Positions 26,234-33,877 of a stretch of 64,000 nt of DNA are shown in pieces. The notes below the pieces were generated by a model. It did no database searches, was not told where the DNA came from, and saw only the letters and a list, made by a program, of their open reading frames with translations. The first letter of the stretch is position 1. Each line of letters opens with the position of its first letter. This DNA is from an uncultured Clostridia bacterium (GTDB lineage: Bacteria > Bacillota > Clostridia > UMGS1810): positions 1 to 64,000 of the forward strand of contig CAKSTI010000008.1 in assembly GCA_934500705.1 (NCBI GenBank), in the 5' to 3' direction. The position numbers and the translations under genes are program-made.

Positions 26234-27274
26234 CTATAAATAGAACGCCGGCACGTTAATGCCCGTTTTTTCGTCAAGGGAGAACATCAGATTCATATTC
26301 TGCACAGCCTGACCTGCCGCACCCTTGAACAGATTGTCTATCGCCGAGGAAACAACCACACGTCCGAGCCTTTGGTCAACTTTAAAGCCGATTTCGGCAA
26401 AGTTGGAGCCGGCAACGTGCTTTGTTTCCGGCAGAGCGCCCGGCTTTAATACACGGATAAAGTGCTCGCCCTTGTAAAAGTCGCTGAAAATGGCGTAGAT
26501 GTCATCATCGGTGAGCGGCTTTTTTAAATTCGCATAGCTTGTGGCAAGTATTCCACGCTTTAAGGGAACAAGGTGCGGCGTAAAGGAAACCATTATCTCC
26601 TCCCCTGCCGCAAGGCTGAGTTCCTGCTCGATTTCCGATGTGTGGCGGTGGGTGGCGATTTTATAAGCCTTCATATTCTCTGTGCACTCACAAAAGCTGT
26701 ACGGCAGTTTTTCTGTTCTGCCGGCGCCGGTCACGCCCGATTTTGCGTCTATAATGATGTTTTTGCTCTCCACTGCGCCTGCCTTCAAGAGCGGATAGAG
26801 CGCAAGTATGGAACAGGTGGTGTAGCAGCCCGGATTGCCGACAATGGTTGCGCCCTTAATCTCGTCACGGTGTATCTCGCAAAGACCGTAGACCGACTTT
26901 GCCAAAATTTCGGGTGCGCAGTGCGGTTCGCCGTACCACTTTTCGTAAGTTTTGACATCGTTGTAGCGGAAGTCGCCGCTCAAATCTATCACCTTAACGC
27001 CGAGGCTGTAAATCTCCGGTATGACGGTTTTTGATGCACCGTGCGGCAAAGCGGTAAACACAACGTCGCAGTTTTTGGCAACGTCCGCACTGTCAAGCTC
27101 GCTGAGAACCATATCACAAATGCCGGCAAGGCTTGGATAAACCTCGGATATTTTTTTGCCTGCAAAGCTGTGGGAAACAAGCTTTGTTATTTCAACCTCC
27201 GGGTGCGTGGAGAGTATGCGCACGGTTTCTATTCCTGCATAGCCCGTTGCGCCGAGAACTCCTGCTCTAATCAT
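26234..27274 (-). CDS. argC: N-acetyl-gamma-glutamyl-phosphate reductase
   Basis: ArgC reduces N-acetylglutamyl phosphate with NADPH. The 346-residue protein starts with the Rossmann motif GVLGATGYAG and has its catalytic cysteine in NPGCYTT (C150). AFLPHGA-type and KSGVTGAGR motifs are also present (here FTALPHGA). It is the first gene of the argC-argB operon, with AGGAAGGA ahead of the ATG and a promoter plus palindrome just upstream. Confidence 0.96.
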   Translation of the reverse strand: MIRAGVLGATGYAGIETVRILSTHPEVEITKLVSHSFAGKKISEVYPSLAGICDMVLSELDSADVAKNCDVVFTALPHGASKTVIPEIYSLGVKVIDLSGDFRYNDVKTYEKWYGEPHCAPEILAKSVYGLCEIHRDEIKGATIVGNPGCYTTCSILALYPLLKAGAVESKNIIIDAKSGVTGAGRTEKLPYSFCECTENMKAYKIATHRHTSEIEQELSLAAGEEIMVSFTPHLVPLKRGILATSYANLKKPLTDDDIYAIFSDFYKGEHFIRVLKPGALPETKHVAGSNFAEIGFKVDQRLGRVVVSSAIDNLFKGAAGQAVQNMNLMFSLDEKTGINVPAFYL

Positions 27275-27308
27275 ACAATCAGGTCCTTCCTGTTTTCAGA
27301 TATTAATA

Positions 27309-27336
27309 ATTATACAACATTCTTGCATAAATTCAA
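27309..27336 (-). promoter_or_regulatory. argC promoter
   Basis: On the minus strand TTGAAT (27336-27331), a 16-base spacer and TATAAT (27314-27309) lie 35 bases before the argC ATG. The -35 is inside the palindrome at 27323-27349. Confidence 0.6.
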
Positions 27337-27349
27337 GGTATTTATGCAA
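27323..27349. promoter_or_regulatory. operator palindrome over the argC promoter, likely ArgR site
   Basis: TTGCATAAAT (27323-27332) and ATTTATGCAA (27340-27349) are perfect 10-bp inverted repeats 7 bases apart, covering the argC -35. The minus strand reads TTGAATTTATGCAA, close to the known ARG-box pattern TGAAT-N4-ATTCA. ArgR control is inferred from this likeness and the gene it precedes. Confidence 0.55.
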
Positions 27350-27419
27350 ACTTTATACATTTTTTCAAAAAACATACAAGTTTAAATTAAAAAACTATTT
27401 AAAAAACATAAAATAACTA

Positions 27420-27448
27420 TTGACAATACAAAAAAGCTGTGGTATATT
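27420..27448 (+). promoter_or_regulatory. promoter of the GntR/ABC operon
   Basis: TTGACA (27420-27425), 17 bases and TATATT (27443-27448). The palindrome at 27453-27466 begins just downstream of the -10. Confidence 0.75.
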
Positions 27449-27452
27449 ATAT

Positions 27453-27466
27453 CTGTATTAATACAG
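27453..27466. promoter_or_regulatory. probable autoregulatory operator of the GntR regulator
   Basis: CTGTATTAATACAG is a perfect 14-bp palindrome over the expected transcription start, followed by a further half-site AATACAG (27469-27475 region). YtrA-type GntR regulators commonly repress their own operon through such sites; ligand unknown. Confidence 0.6.
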
Positions 27467-27494
27467 ACAATACAGTTGTATGGGAGGTGAATTT

Positions 27495-27866
27495 ATGATT
27501 AAGCTGGATTACAAAATCGACAAGCCCCTGCACGAGCAGATAAGCGACGGTTTTAAAGAGCTTATAGTCAGCGGCATACTTAAAACCGACGACCAATTAC
27601 CATCGGTGCGTGAAATGTCTTTGGAACTTACGGTCAACCCAAACACCGTCCAACGGGCATACAAATCACTGGAAGCGGACGGAATAATATACTCCGTGAG
27701 GGGCAAAGGCAACTTCGTTGCAAAAGCGGAAAGCGTAAGCTCCGATGTGATAGGCGGACTCTACGACACGCTTACCTCGGCGGCACGGGAGCTTTCTTAC
27801 CTCGGAGAGCCAAAGGAAAACCTTGACAACATCATAAAAAACATTTATTCGGAAAGGAATGATTAG
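27495..27866 (+). CDS. GntR-family regulator, YtrA subfamily
   Basis: The 123-residue protein has an N-terminal winged helix (PLHEQISDGFKELIVSGIL, LPSVREMSLELTVNPNTVQR, IYSVRGKGNFVA) and only a short C-terminal helical tail. This is the YtrA layout, without a large ligand domain. The ATG at 27495 is preferred over 27480, because GGGAGGTGA lies between them. It is the first gene of an operon with an ABC ATPase and a permease. YtrA-type regulators usually repress such ABC exporters and respond to cell-envelope stress. Confidence 0.9.
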   Translation: MIKLDYKIDKPLHEQISDGFKELIVSGILKTDDQLPSVREMSLELTVNPNTVQRAYKSLEADGIIYSVRGKGNFVAKAESVSSDVIGGLYDTLTSAARELSYLGEPKENLDNIIKNIYSERND

Positions 27867-27867
27867 G

Positions 27868-28767
27868 ATGATTAAAGCTAATCGGATTGTAAAAAAATTC
27901 GGCAGCTTTTACGCCCTCGACGGCTTCGATATGCACGTTGAAAAGGGCAGCATATACGGTCTTGTCGGACCGAACGGCGCCGGCAAAACCACGATTATGA
28001 ACCACTTGACCGGGGCGCTTTTGCCGGACGACGGCACCATTGAGATAGACGGCGAACCGGTGTGGGAAAATGCTCAGCTTAAACAAAGAGTGCTAAGCAT
28101 TGCGGACGAGTGGTACTTTTACGGCAGTTACACGATTAAGGAAATGGCAAATTTCTATGCAAGCATATACAAAAACTTTGACCGCCAGCGTTACGAGCGC
28201 CTCGGCACTCAGCTGGCCATTGACGAAAACAGGCAGATAAGGCGGCTGTCCAAGGGTATGAAAAAGCAGGTGGCTTTCAGAATTGTGCTCTCCTGTATGC
28301 CGGACGTGCTGATTTTGGACGAACCGCTCGACGGTCTTGACCCCGTTATGAGAAAGCAGATAATGAGCATAATCATAAACGACGTGTCCGAGCGTGAAAT
28401 GACCGTCCTCGTGTCGTCGCACAATCTGCGTGAGCTTGAAGACATCTGCGACCACGTGGGCATAATCCACAACGGCAGAATGGTTATAGAAAAACCGCTC
28501 TACGACCTGCGTGGCTCGGTGCACAAATATCAGCTTGTGTTTAAAGACGGTTTCCCGTCCGAGCTCAAATCAAAACTCGGTATTCTGCACTCTGCAAATC
28601 TTGGCTCGGTGCACACCCTCATAATCAAAGGCAACACCGATGTTATAGACAACATCATCAAGGCGTACTCACCGCTTGTCTGCGAAAAGGTAAGCCTTAC
28701 ATTAGAGGAAGTATTTATATATGAATTGGGAGGTTTGGGATATGACTTCAACAACATTCTCGCTTAA
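27868..28767 (+). CDS. ABC transporter ATP-binding protein
   Basis: The 299-residue ATPase has Walker A GPNGAGKT (about 34-41), the signature LSKGMKK (about 127-133) in place of LSGGQ, and Walker B VLILDEP (about 147-153), followed by DGLDP and a switch histidine (SSHNL). The ATG at 27868 is better spaced from GGAAAGGA than the ATG at 27859. It follows the regulator stop by one base and overlaps the permease start by 26 bases, so the pair forms an ABC-2 type exporter. The substrate is unknown; antimicrobial peptides or lipids are typical for YtrA-linked systems. Confidence 0.92.
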   Translation: MIKANRIVKKFGSFYALDGFDMHVEKGSIYGLVGPNGAGKTTIMNHLTGALLPDDGTIEIDGEPVWENAQLKQRVLSIADEWYFYGSYTIKEMANFYASIYKNFDRQRYERLGTQLAIDENRQIRRLSKGMKKQVAFRIVLSCMPDVLILDEPLDGLDPVMRKQIMSIIINDVSEREMTVLVSSHNLRELEDICDHVGIIHNGRMVIEKPLYDLRGSVHKYQLVFKDGFPSELKSKLGILHSANLGSVHTLIIKGNTDVIDNIIKAYSPLVCEKVSLTLEEVFIYELGGLGYDFNNILA

Positions 28768-30799
28768 CGGCGGAATATACAAAAACACGCTCCGCCGCTT
28801 TAAATGGGGCAGTTTCATATATTTTGCAATGCTGTTTTTCAGCGTGCCGTTTGTGTTTATGATAAACAGACCCGACATCACGTCGAGCGCATACACGGTA
28901 AATCCGTACACACTTTTGGAGTCAACGTATATAATTGTGCCTATGCTTACGGCATACGCCGTGCCGACGGTTGTGGCACTGCTGATTTTTAACTACGTTC
29001 ACTCACCCAAACAAGGAATTTTTACACATTCCATTCCCGTTACCCGTGCGCAGAACTACATATCGGGCATATTTGCGGCATTTACGCTTATGTTTGTACC
29101 CGTTATTGCAAATGCACTCATCCTCTTTGCAATGCTGCCCTTCGGTTACGGCAGAGTTCTGTGTGCAAAGGCAATACTGACCTGGACGTTTATAAATGTG
29201 TTCATACTGTTTTTTATGTTCTCCGTTGCGGCGTTTGCGTCGTTTTTGACGGGCAACAGCTTTGCACAGGTCGGAATTAACGTTATTATTCACGTTTTGC
29301 CGCTTGTGGTTTCGCTTGCCATCGGGCTTATCTGCGATATGTTCGTCTACGGCTACGTTGCGTCCGAAACATCAATAGCACAGCGCCTTGTGGACGGAAC
29401 TCCGGCAGTGTGGATGGCAAATCACTTTGGCAACGGCTTTAACGGTGCAAAGATTGCAAAACTGTTCGCTATGCCCTCGCTCTGGATATACCTTGCGTCG
29501 GCAGTGGTTATCTACGCACTCAGCTACATTCTGTATAAACACAGAAAGATAGAAAACTGCGGCGACGTTGCGGCTTTTGCGATATTCAAACCGATATTAA
29601 AGTACACCGTCACCGCCTTTGCTGCCGTCGCAACCTTTGGCATACTCACCTCAAACCTCGTTGCCCCTGTTACGGTTGCACTGGTTATTGCCGTGGTATG
29701 CGCCATTGTTTACTTCGGCTCGGAGATGCTGCTTTCAAAGACGCTTAAAGTATTTTCTGCGTACAAAGGCTACATCGGATTTTCCGTTTGCTTTGCGGCA
29801 ATGCTTGCGTTTTTTGCATTCGGCGGGGCATTCGGCTACGAAAGATACGTTCCTCAAATCAACGAAATAAAAGAATCAACCCTTTGCAGCAATTATTACG
29901 GCTCAAGAAACCTCCCTATGGTTTCGGGTGAGGCAGCGGCAAAAACCGTTACAGGCTTTCACAAGGGCATATTAAAAAATATCCCCACAGCCGCAAAATA
30001 CAGCTTCGAAGACAAGGGATATTCAACCCTTACGGTGCAGTACAAGCTAAACAACGGCAAAAAGGTTATGCGGCAATACGACATCAGCGACAAGGATATG
30101 ACCAACGCTTTAAATCAAATGTTTGCATACAGCGAATACAAAATGAAATATTCGCTCTTAAGTACACTTAACATTGACAACATAGACAAGATGAACCTTT
30201 CCACCGGTGCCGGAAATTACAGATATGAATATGCGTTAAACGAGGACGCAAAGCCGTTTTTAAGAGCGGTTATTAAGGATATGGAAAATCTAAGCTTTGA
30301 CCAGTTCAACGAGGGAGAGGGCATCGACCTGCACGTCAACCTCGACGCCAGCCCCAGGGAGAACAAAAAGAGCAAAATCTTTGTGGACGACGGCAGAGAG
30401 CATTACTACACCTTTTTTCTGACGCTGAACCGCAACTATGTAAACACCATTAACTTTTTAAAGGAAAAGGGTTACTACGACCTCATCAGAAACAACATAT
30501 CCGAGCGTTTCTGCATAACAAAAGACACGTTTACAAGAGATGTGACATCGTACACATATCACGGGGAAAAGAACACGTATCTGGATTTTCAGGTTGCGCC
30601 GGATAGCACGGTAAAAATTTCCGCCGAGGACGGAAAGCAAATTTTTGACTTGATAATGTCGCAAAAGTATTCCGACCTTTCAATGGGCGAAAATTACCTG
30701 ATACTCTGCGAACCGAGCCAGACTCTGTACTCATCGAACTATGCTTTGTGCTTCCCTGCCGGGGAGATGCCGGAATTTATTAAAAAATATCTGAATTAA
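28742..30799 (+). CDS. ABC-2 type transporter permease with large extracellular domain
   Basis: The 685-residue protein has about six membrane segments in the first 280 residues, with the motif HSIPVTRAQNYISGIFAAF near the front. More helices follow around 285-380, then a hydrophilic C-terminal domain of about 300 residues that is probably outside the cell. GGGAGG lies 7 bases before the ATG at 28742. The ORF could open at 28721, but that leaves the ribosome site inside it. It overlaps the ATPase gene and should be its membrane partner. The C-terminal domain resembles ones found on other clostridial ABC-2 permeases, but I cannot name its ligand. Confidence 0.82.
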   Translation: MTSTTFSLNGGIYKNTLRRFKWGSFIYFAMLFFSVPFVFMINRPDITSSAYTVNPYTLLESTYIIVPMLTAYAVPTVVALLIFNYVHSPKQGIFTHSIPVTRAQNYISGIFAAFTLMFVPVIANALILFAMLPFGYGRVLCAKAILTWTFINVFILFFMFSVAAFASFLTGNSFAQVGINVIIHVLPLVVSLAIGLICDMFVYGYVASETSIAQRLVDGTPAVWMANHFGNGFNGAKIAKLFAMPSLWIYLASAVVIYALSYILYKHRKIENCGDVAAFAIFKPILKYTVTAFAAVATFGILTSNLVAPVTVALVIAVVCAIVYFGSEMLLSKTLKVFSAYKGYIGFSVCFAAMLAFFAFGGAFGYERYVPQINEIKESTLCSNYYGSRNLPMVSGEAAAKTVTGFHKGILKNIPTAAKYSFEDKGYSTLTVQYKLNNGKKVMRQYDISDKDMTNALNQMFAYSEYKMKYSLLSTLNIDNIDKMNLSTGAGNYRYEYALNEDAKPFLRAVIKDMENLSFDQFNEGEGIDLHVNLDASPRENKKSKIFVDDGREHYYTFFLTLNRNYVNTINFLKEKGYYDLIRNNISERFCITKDTFTRDVTSYTYHGEKNTYLDFQVAPDSTVKISAEDGKQIFDLIMSQKYSDLSMGENYLILCEPSQTLYSSNYALCFPAGEMPEFIKKYLN

Positions 30800-30806
30800 A
30801 ATTTTT

Positions 30807-30840
30807 AAGGGCGACCATACGTGGCCGCCCTTATTATTTT
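30807..30840. terminator. bidirectional terminator between converging operons
   Basis: AAGGGCG and CGCCCTT (30807-30832) form the stem, with inner CCA/TGG pairing and T-rich flanks. It separates the ABC permease from the oppositely oriented sensor kinase gene. Confidence 0.65.
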
Positions 30841-30845
30841 GATAA

Positions 30846-32135
30846 TTAAATAAATACAATAAATGACAATGTAAACGTGTCGCCGATGTGGGTAATCGCC
30901 GGCTCGGAATGATACTTTGAGAGAGCTGTTTTTATATTCTCTAAACCAAACCCGTGATTGAACTTGTCCGTCTTGGAGGTTTTGCGTTTTTTTTCCTCCG
31001 GCAGAGGCGAAGTGTTTATAATTTTACAATACAGTACATTTGCATTGTAAGTTATGTCCAAATCAATTACGGCGTCCGCACGCTTAGTCCTCTCGCACGC
31101 CTCAATGGCGTTGTCAAGGGCGTTGCCGAATATAACGCAGAGGTCTGCGGAATTAATATTCAGATTTTCCGGAATTTGAATTCTCGTATTAAAATCAATG
31201 TTTTTGCTATTTGCAACTGCCTTCTTGGTGCTGAGCATTGCGTCAAGCGCCGGGTTGCCGGTTTCAATAATGGTGTTGCCGGGGGCAAACTTTTCTTTCA
31301 TACTGTCCAAATATTCGCTTGCTCCGGGAACGTTGTTTTGGTCTATGTACGCCCCAAGTCCTATTACATAATTTTTAAAATCGTGTTTGAATTTTTTAAG
31401 CTGTCTTTGCGCAACCGCCATTTCGTCAAAATGCCTTAACTCCATTTTTAGGTTTTGCTCATATTGCTGTTGTACCCTTATAATTTCGGCCTGCATTGCC
31501 ATATGCTCATACAAATACAGTGCAAAAAAAGTATTCGCAAGCAGACAAAAAGAACATATTGCGGCAAATATATACATATTTGTTTTATTCAAACTATATG
31601 TTAATTTGAAAAGCAAAAACATTGTTGCCCCTGATGTGAAAAATAGCATAAAAAACAATATCCAATATGATACGTTGCGGTATACCGTGCCATTTTTGCA
31701 CTTTAACCTTATTGCATTTGCAAAAATCAGAGAAAATATTTTTGACAAAACTATTCCAAGAAGTCGATACTTTGGATTATCAACTGCCACAGCAACTGAT
31801 ATATCAAAGACAACTGTAATTGCAAACATCGTAGCAACTTCGACAATAGCAATAATTGCATAATATAGTATGGCAACAATCGCCTTGTGAAAAATACTGC
31901 CATCATACGTGAATGTCATTGCAAACAGAATTGCCATCATCACCAAAACATTTAAAAAATCGTATTTAAACAGGTTATTGCTAATGCCGATAAGAACGCT
32001 TGCCGCAATCACCTCGGCGGCATAAACCCATATTTGCAAGTTTTCTTTTCTTTTGCAAAATATATCACAAAGTATAAGCATCATTGACGCCTCAACAAAA
32101 CAGGTAAATGCTTCTGCAACAGAATATATTGTCAT
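30846..32135 (-). CDS. AgrC-like sensor histidine kinase, GHKL type
   Basis: The 429-residue protein has six or seven N-terminal membrane helices (1-210), a coiled linker and a C-terminal kinase of the HPK10 class. The phospho-acceptor is in KKFKHDFKN (H251), the N box is GNALDNAIEA (about 337-346) and the G box is HGFGLENI. This matches AgrC, which senses a cyclic autoinducing peptide. The start overlaps the response-regulator stop (ATGA), so the two are co-translated. agrB and agrD lie on the opposite strand just beyond the regulator. The role as receptor for the local peptide is inferred from family and position. Confidence 0.9.
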   Translation of the reverse strand: MTIYSVAEAFTCFVEASMMLILCDIFCKRKENLQIWVYAAEVIAASVLIGISNNLFKYDFLNVLVMMAILFAMTFTYDGSIFHKAIVAILYYAIIAIVEVATMFAITVVFDISVAVAVDNPKYRLLGIVLSKIFSLIFANAIRLKCKNGTVYRNVSYWILFFMLFFTSGATMFLLFKLTYSLNKTNMYIFAAICSFCLLANTFFALYLYEHMAMQAEIIRVQQQYEQNLKMELRHFDEMAVAQRQLKKFKHDFKNYVIGLGAYIDQNNVPGASEYLDSMKEKFAPGNTIIETGNPALDAMLSTKKAVANSKNIDFNTRIQIPENLNINSADLCVIFGNALDNAIEACERTKRADAVIDLDITYNANVLYCKIINTSPLPEEKKRKTSKTDKFNHGFGLENIKTALSKYHSEPAITHIGDTFTLSFIVFI

Positions 32136-32500
32136 AGCATAATCTCCCCCTCAATAAATTTTTTATAGTTTTCCTTAACTTGTTTTTTGTAACTGCGCCC
32201 CACGGGAATTGCGAAGTCTGCGCCACGGAGTTTAATTTCTGCTTCGCTTATTTTTTGCACATATGCCAAGTTCACAATAAACGACCTGTGAACACGGCAA
32301 AGAAAGCTGTCTTTAAACAGCTTTTCCAATTCGTTTATGGGCTTGTTTATTTTAAAGTCGCCGTCCATGGTTTTGGCATTAACTCCGTGTATTACGCTCT
32401 CGCAAAAGATTATATCGTCACTGTGCAGACGGAAATATTCCCTGTTATTTTCAAACGTATATGCCCTGGGACGTTTTGAGATTTTTTTAACGCACCGCAA
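32132..32500 (-). CDS. LytTR DNA-binding part of the AgrA-like regulator (out of frame with receiver)
   Basis: This frame encodes the whole LytTR domain: AYTFENNREYFRLHSDDIIF, INELEKLF, FLCRVHRSFIVNLAYV, and a GRSYKKQVK tail. LytTR domains bind paired direct repeats. The frame lies -1 relative to the receiver ORF and overlaps it by 91 bases. Joining at the A7 run (32482-32488) gives a 236-residue protein of the normal AgrA size: residues 1-120 from the receiver frame and 116 from here. No good ribosome site precedes the ATG at 32500, so this part is probably not translated alone. Either a frameshift event expresses it, or the gene is broken, or the base count at this run is wrong. Confidence 0.7.
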   Translation of the reverse strand: MRCVKKISKRPRAYTFENNREYFRLHSDDIIFCESVIHGVNAKTMDGDFKINKPINELEKLFKDSFLCRVHRSFIVNLAYVQKISEAEIKLRGADFAIPVGRSYKKQVKENYKKFIEGEIML

Positions 32501-32841
32501 AACATCTCATCAAACTTACCCTCGTCTATCGGCTTAACCAAAAAGCGGAACGGCATACTGCCGAAACATTCGGGAGCGTAGCTCGGATAACTTGTAACAA
32601 AAACTATCACCACGTTATTGTCTATTTCTCGTATGCGCTCGCCTACCTTTATGCCGTCTATTCCTCCCATTTCCACATCGAGGAAAACGAGGTCGTATGT
32701 ACCCTTTGTCTTATACTCTCCGAGCAGTTCCTCACCGCTGCGGTATGAGTCGCAATTAATACTTTTAACACCAAATCTGCCCAAGTTTTTCTCTATGCTT
32801 GCTATGCACCCTTCGTTGTCGTCACAGATAGCCACTTTCAT
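32410..32841 (-). CDS. receiver domain of the AgrA-like response regulator (frame interrupted)
   Basis: The first 120 residues are a complete receiver domain: acidic pair D7 D8 (AICDDNEG), phospho-acceptor D55 (LVFLDVEMGG), and K103 (LVKPID). After K120 the frame passes into 23 unrelated residues and stops at 32410. The proper LytTR domain continues in the -1 frame from the A7 run. A good start exists at 32841 (GGGGAG upstream). It is followed by the sensor kinase gene. The zero-frame product would be a stand-alone receiver unable to bind DNA. Confidence 0.75.
   Translation of the reverse strand: MKVAICDDNEGCIASIEKNLGRFGVKSINCDSYRSGEELLGEYKTKGTYDLVFLDVEMGGIDGIKVGERIREIDNNVVIVFVTSYPSYAPECFGSMPFRFLVKPIDEGKFDEMFCGALKKSQNVPGHIRLKITGNISVCTVTI
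32482..32488 (-). other. A7 run, possible -1 frameshift (slippery) site
   Basis: In the receiver frame the codons read TTA AAA AAA TCT, so the run is exactly an A_AAA_AAA heptamer, the kind used for -1 shifting in bacterial dnaX and several insertion sequences. A -1 slip continues ATC TCA AAA CGT, which is the LytTR frame. No clear stimulatory stem-loop or ribosome-like site was found. One extra A (A8) would also restore the frame. Confidence 0.5.
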
Positions 32842-32950
32842 TAATATTACTCCCCGATAAAAATGTTATAGATACATTTTATCACATAAACATTGCAAAA
32901 TGGTTACAATTCGGAGTCAAATAGATTAATTGACCCCCAAATTTAACATT

Positions 32951-32998
32951 TTTATGTCGTTCACGCATTATAAACCGTCGTCTGCGCACTCTGTGAAA
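32951..32998 (+). promoter_or_regulatory. LytTR-type response-regulator binding site upstream of agrB
   Basis: Direct repeats GTCGTTCACGCA (32956-32967) and GTCGTCTGCGCA (32977-32988) have a 21-base period. The 48 bases match the site upstream of the RHS operon with four differences. Placement just upstream of a promoter without a -35 fits an activator of the AgrA type. Confidence 0.75.
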
Positions 32999-33017
32999 TA
33001 TTTGTAAATTTTTGTGA

Positions 33018-33023
33018 TATAAT
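33018..33023 (+). promoter_or_regulatory. extended -10 box of the agrBD operon
   Basis: TATAAT preceded by TGA gives an extended -10. The sequence at the -35 position (GAAATA) is not a match to consensus. The distance from the second repeat is 29 bases, the same as at the RHS operon. Confidence 0.7.
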
Positions 33024-33050
33024 GTTCCCACAAAAAAGAGGTGGTATTAA

Positions 33051-33638
33051 ATGGAAAATGTATCAAAGTTTATTGCCGATGTTTTAAGAGAACAAGGCGC
33101 AATTTCAAAATCCGAAACGGACATTTGCAAATACGGCTTAGAAGTGTTCATATCCTCCGCTCTTGAAATTGCAAGCATATTCGCTATATCGGCTTTTGCA
33201 GGCAACTTTTTGGAAACCGTACTTTTCTTTACGGCGTTTATTCCCCTGCGGATATACGCCGGCGGCTATCACGCAAGCACAAAGTTAAGATGTTATCTCC
33301 TCTCGCTTTTGGTATACGGTGCGTTCACATTTGTTATGCACGCACTGCCGAATACAGCGTATGCACCGCTGAATGTGTTGTTTGCGGCATTTTCCCTATC
33401 TGCGGTTCTCATTGCCGCACCGATTGTCCACAAGAACAAAAGCGTAAGCGACACGGAAAGAAAATACTACCGAAAATTCAGCGTGTGCATTGCACTTACA
33501 CAAACACTGTCAATATGGATATTAACAGCTCCGTTCCCCACAAGTCCGTTTGTTATTTCTTTAACACTCGGTCAGCTTGCGGTAACACTCTCAATGATTG
33601 CCGTTGCTTTGTGGAGAAAAATAGCTGATAATAAATAG
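33051..33638 (+). CDS. agrB: AgrB-like autoinducer peptide-processing membrane protease
   Basis: AgrB cleaves the C-terminal tail of the AgrD pro-peptide, forms its thiolactone ring and helps export it. The 195-residue protein has four or more membrane helices and the conserved motif IPLRIYAGGYHASTKLRC. Its catalytic histidine H74 and cysteine C81 have the same 7-residue spacing as in S. aureus AgrB. A GAGGTGG ribosome site precedes the ATG. agrD follows 23 bases later. An extended -10 promoter with a LytTR-type site lies upstream, so positive feedback by the divergent regulator is likely. Confidence 0.93.
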   Translation: MENVSKFIADVLREQGAISKSETDICKYGLEVFISSALEIASIFAISAFAGNFLETVLFFTAFIPLRIYAGGYHASTKLRCYLLSLLVYGAFTFVMHALPNTAYAPLNVLFAAFSLSAVLIAAPIVHKNKSVSDTERKYYRKFSVCIALTQTLSIWILTAPFPTSPFVISLTLGQLAVTLSMIAVALWRKIADNK

Positions 33639-33661
33639 ATTAATGAAAGGAGGTGCACAAA

Positions 33662-33832
33662 ATGAACAAATTTAAAAACGCAGCAAAAAACTTCATTGCT
33701 AAACACGGCACATCTATTGCAGCATTTGCGTTTGCCTTTGTAGCAATAGCAGCCAATTCCTCGTGCGTTATTCCGTACTTTGAACCGGAGGAGCCTAAGG
33801 GATTGAAAAAATTCAAAAAGTTTGACAACTAA
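33662..33832 (+). CDS. agrD: AgrD-like cyclic lactone autoinducer pro-peptide
   Basis: This 56-residue pro-peptide has an amphipathic N-terminal leader (MNKFKNAAKNFIAKHG), a hydrophobic stretch, the core around NSSCVIPYF and a charged tail EPEEPKGLKKFKKFDN. The tail resembles the DEPEVPKEL recognition segment of S. aureus AgrD. The ring should form between C35 and the residue at the cleavage site, probably Y39 (five-residue ring) or F40. AAAGGAGGTG lies upstream. It is directly after agrB, as the family requires. Exact ends of the mature peptide are inference. Confidence 0.92.
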   Translation: MNKFKNAAKNFIAKHGTSIAAFAFAFVAIAANSSCVIPYFEPEEPKGLKKFKKFDN

Positions 33833-33877
33833 GCAGTAACAAAAAACTACAAAAGAATTTGAATTGGAGGAAAGAAA

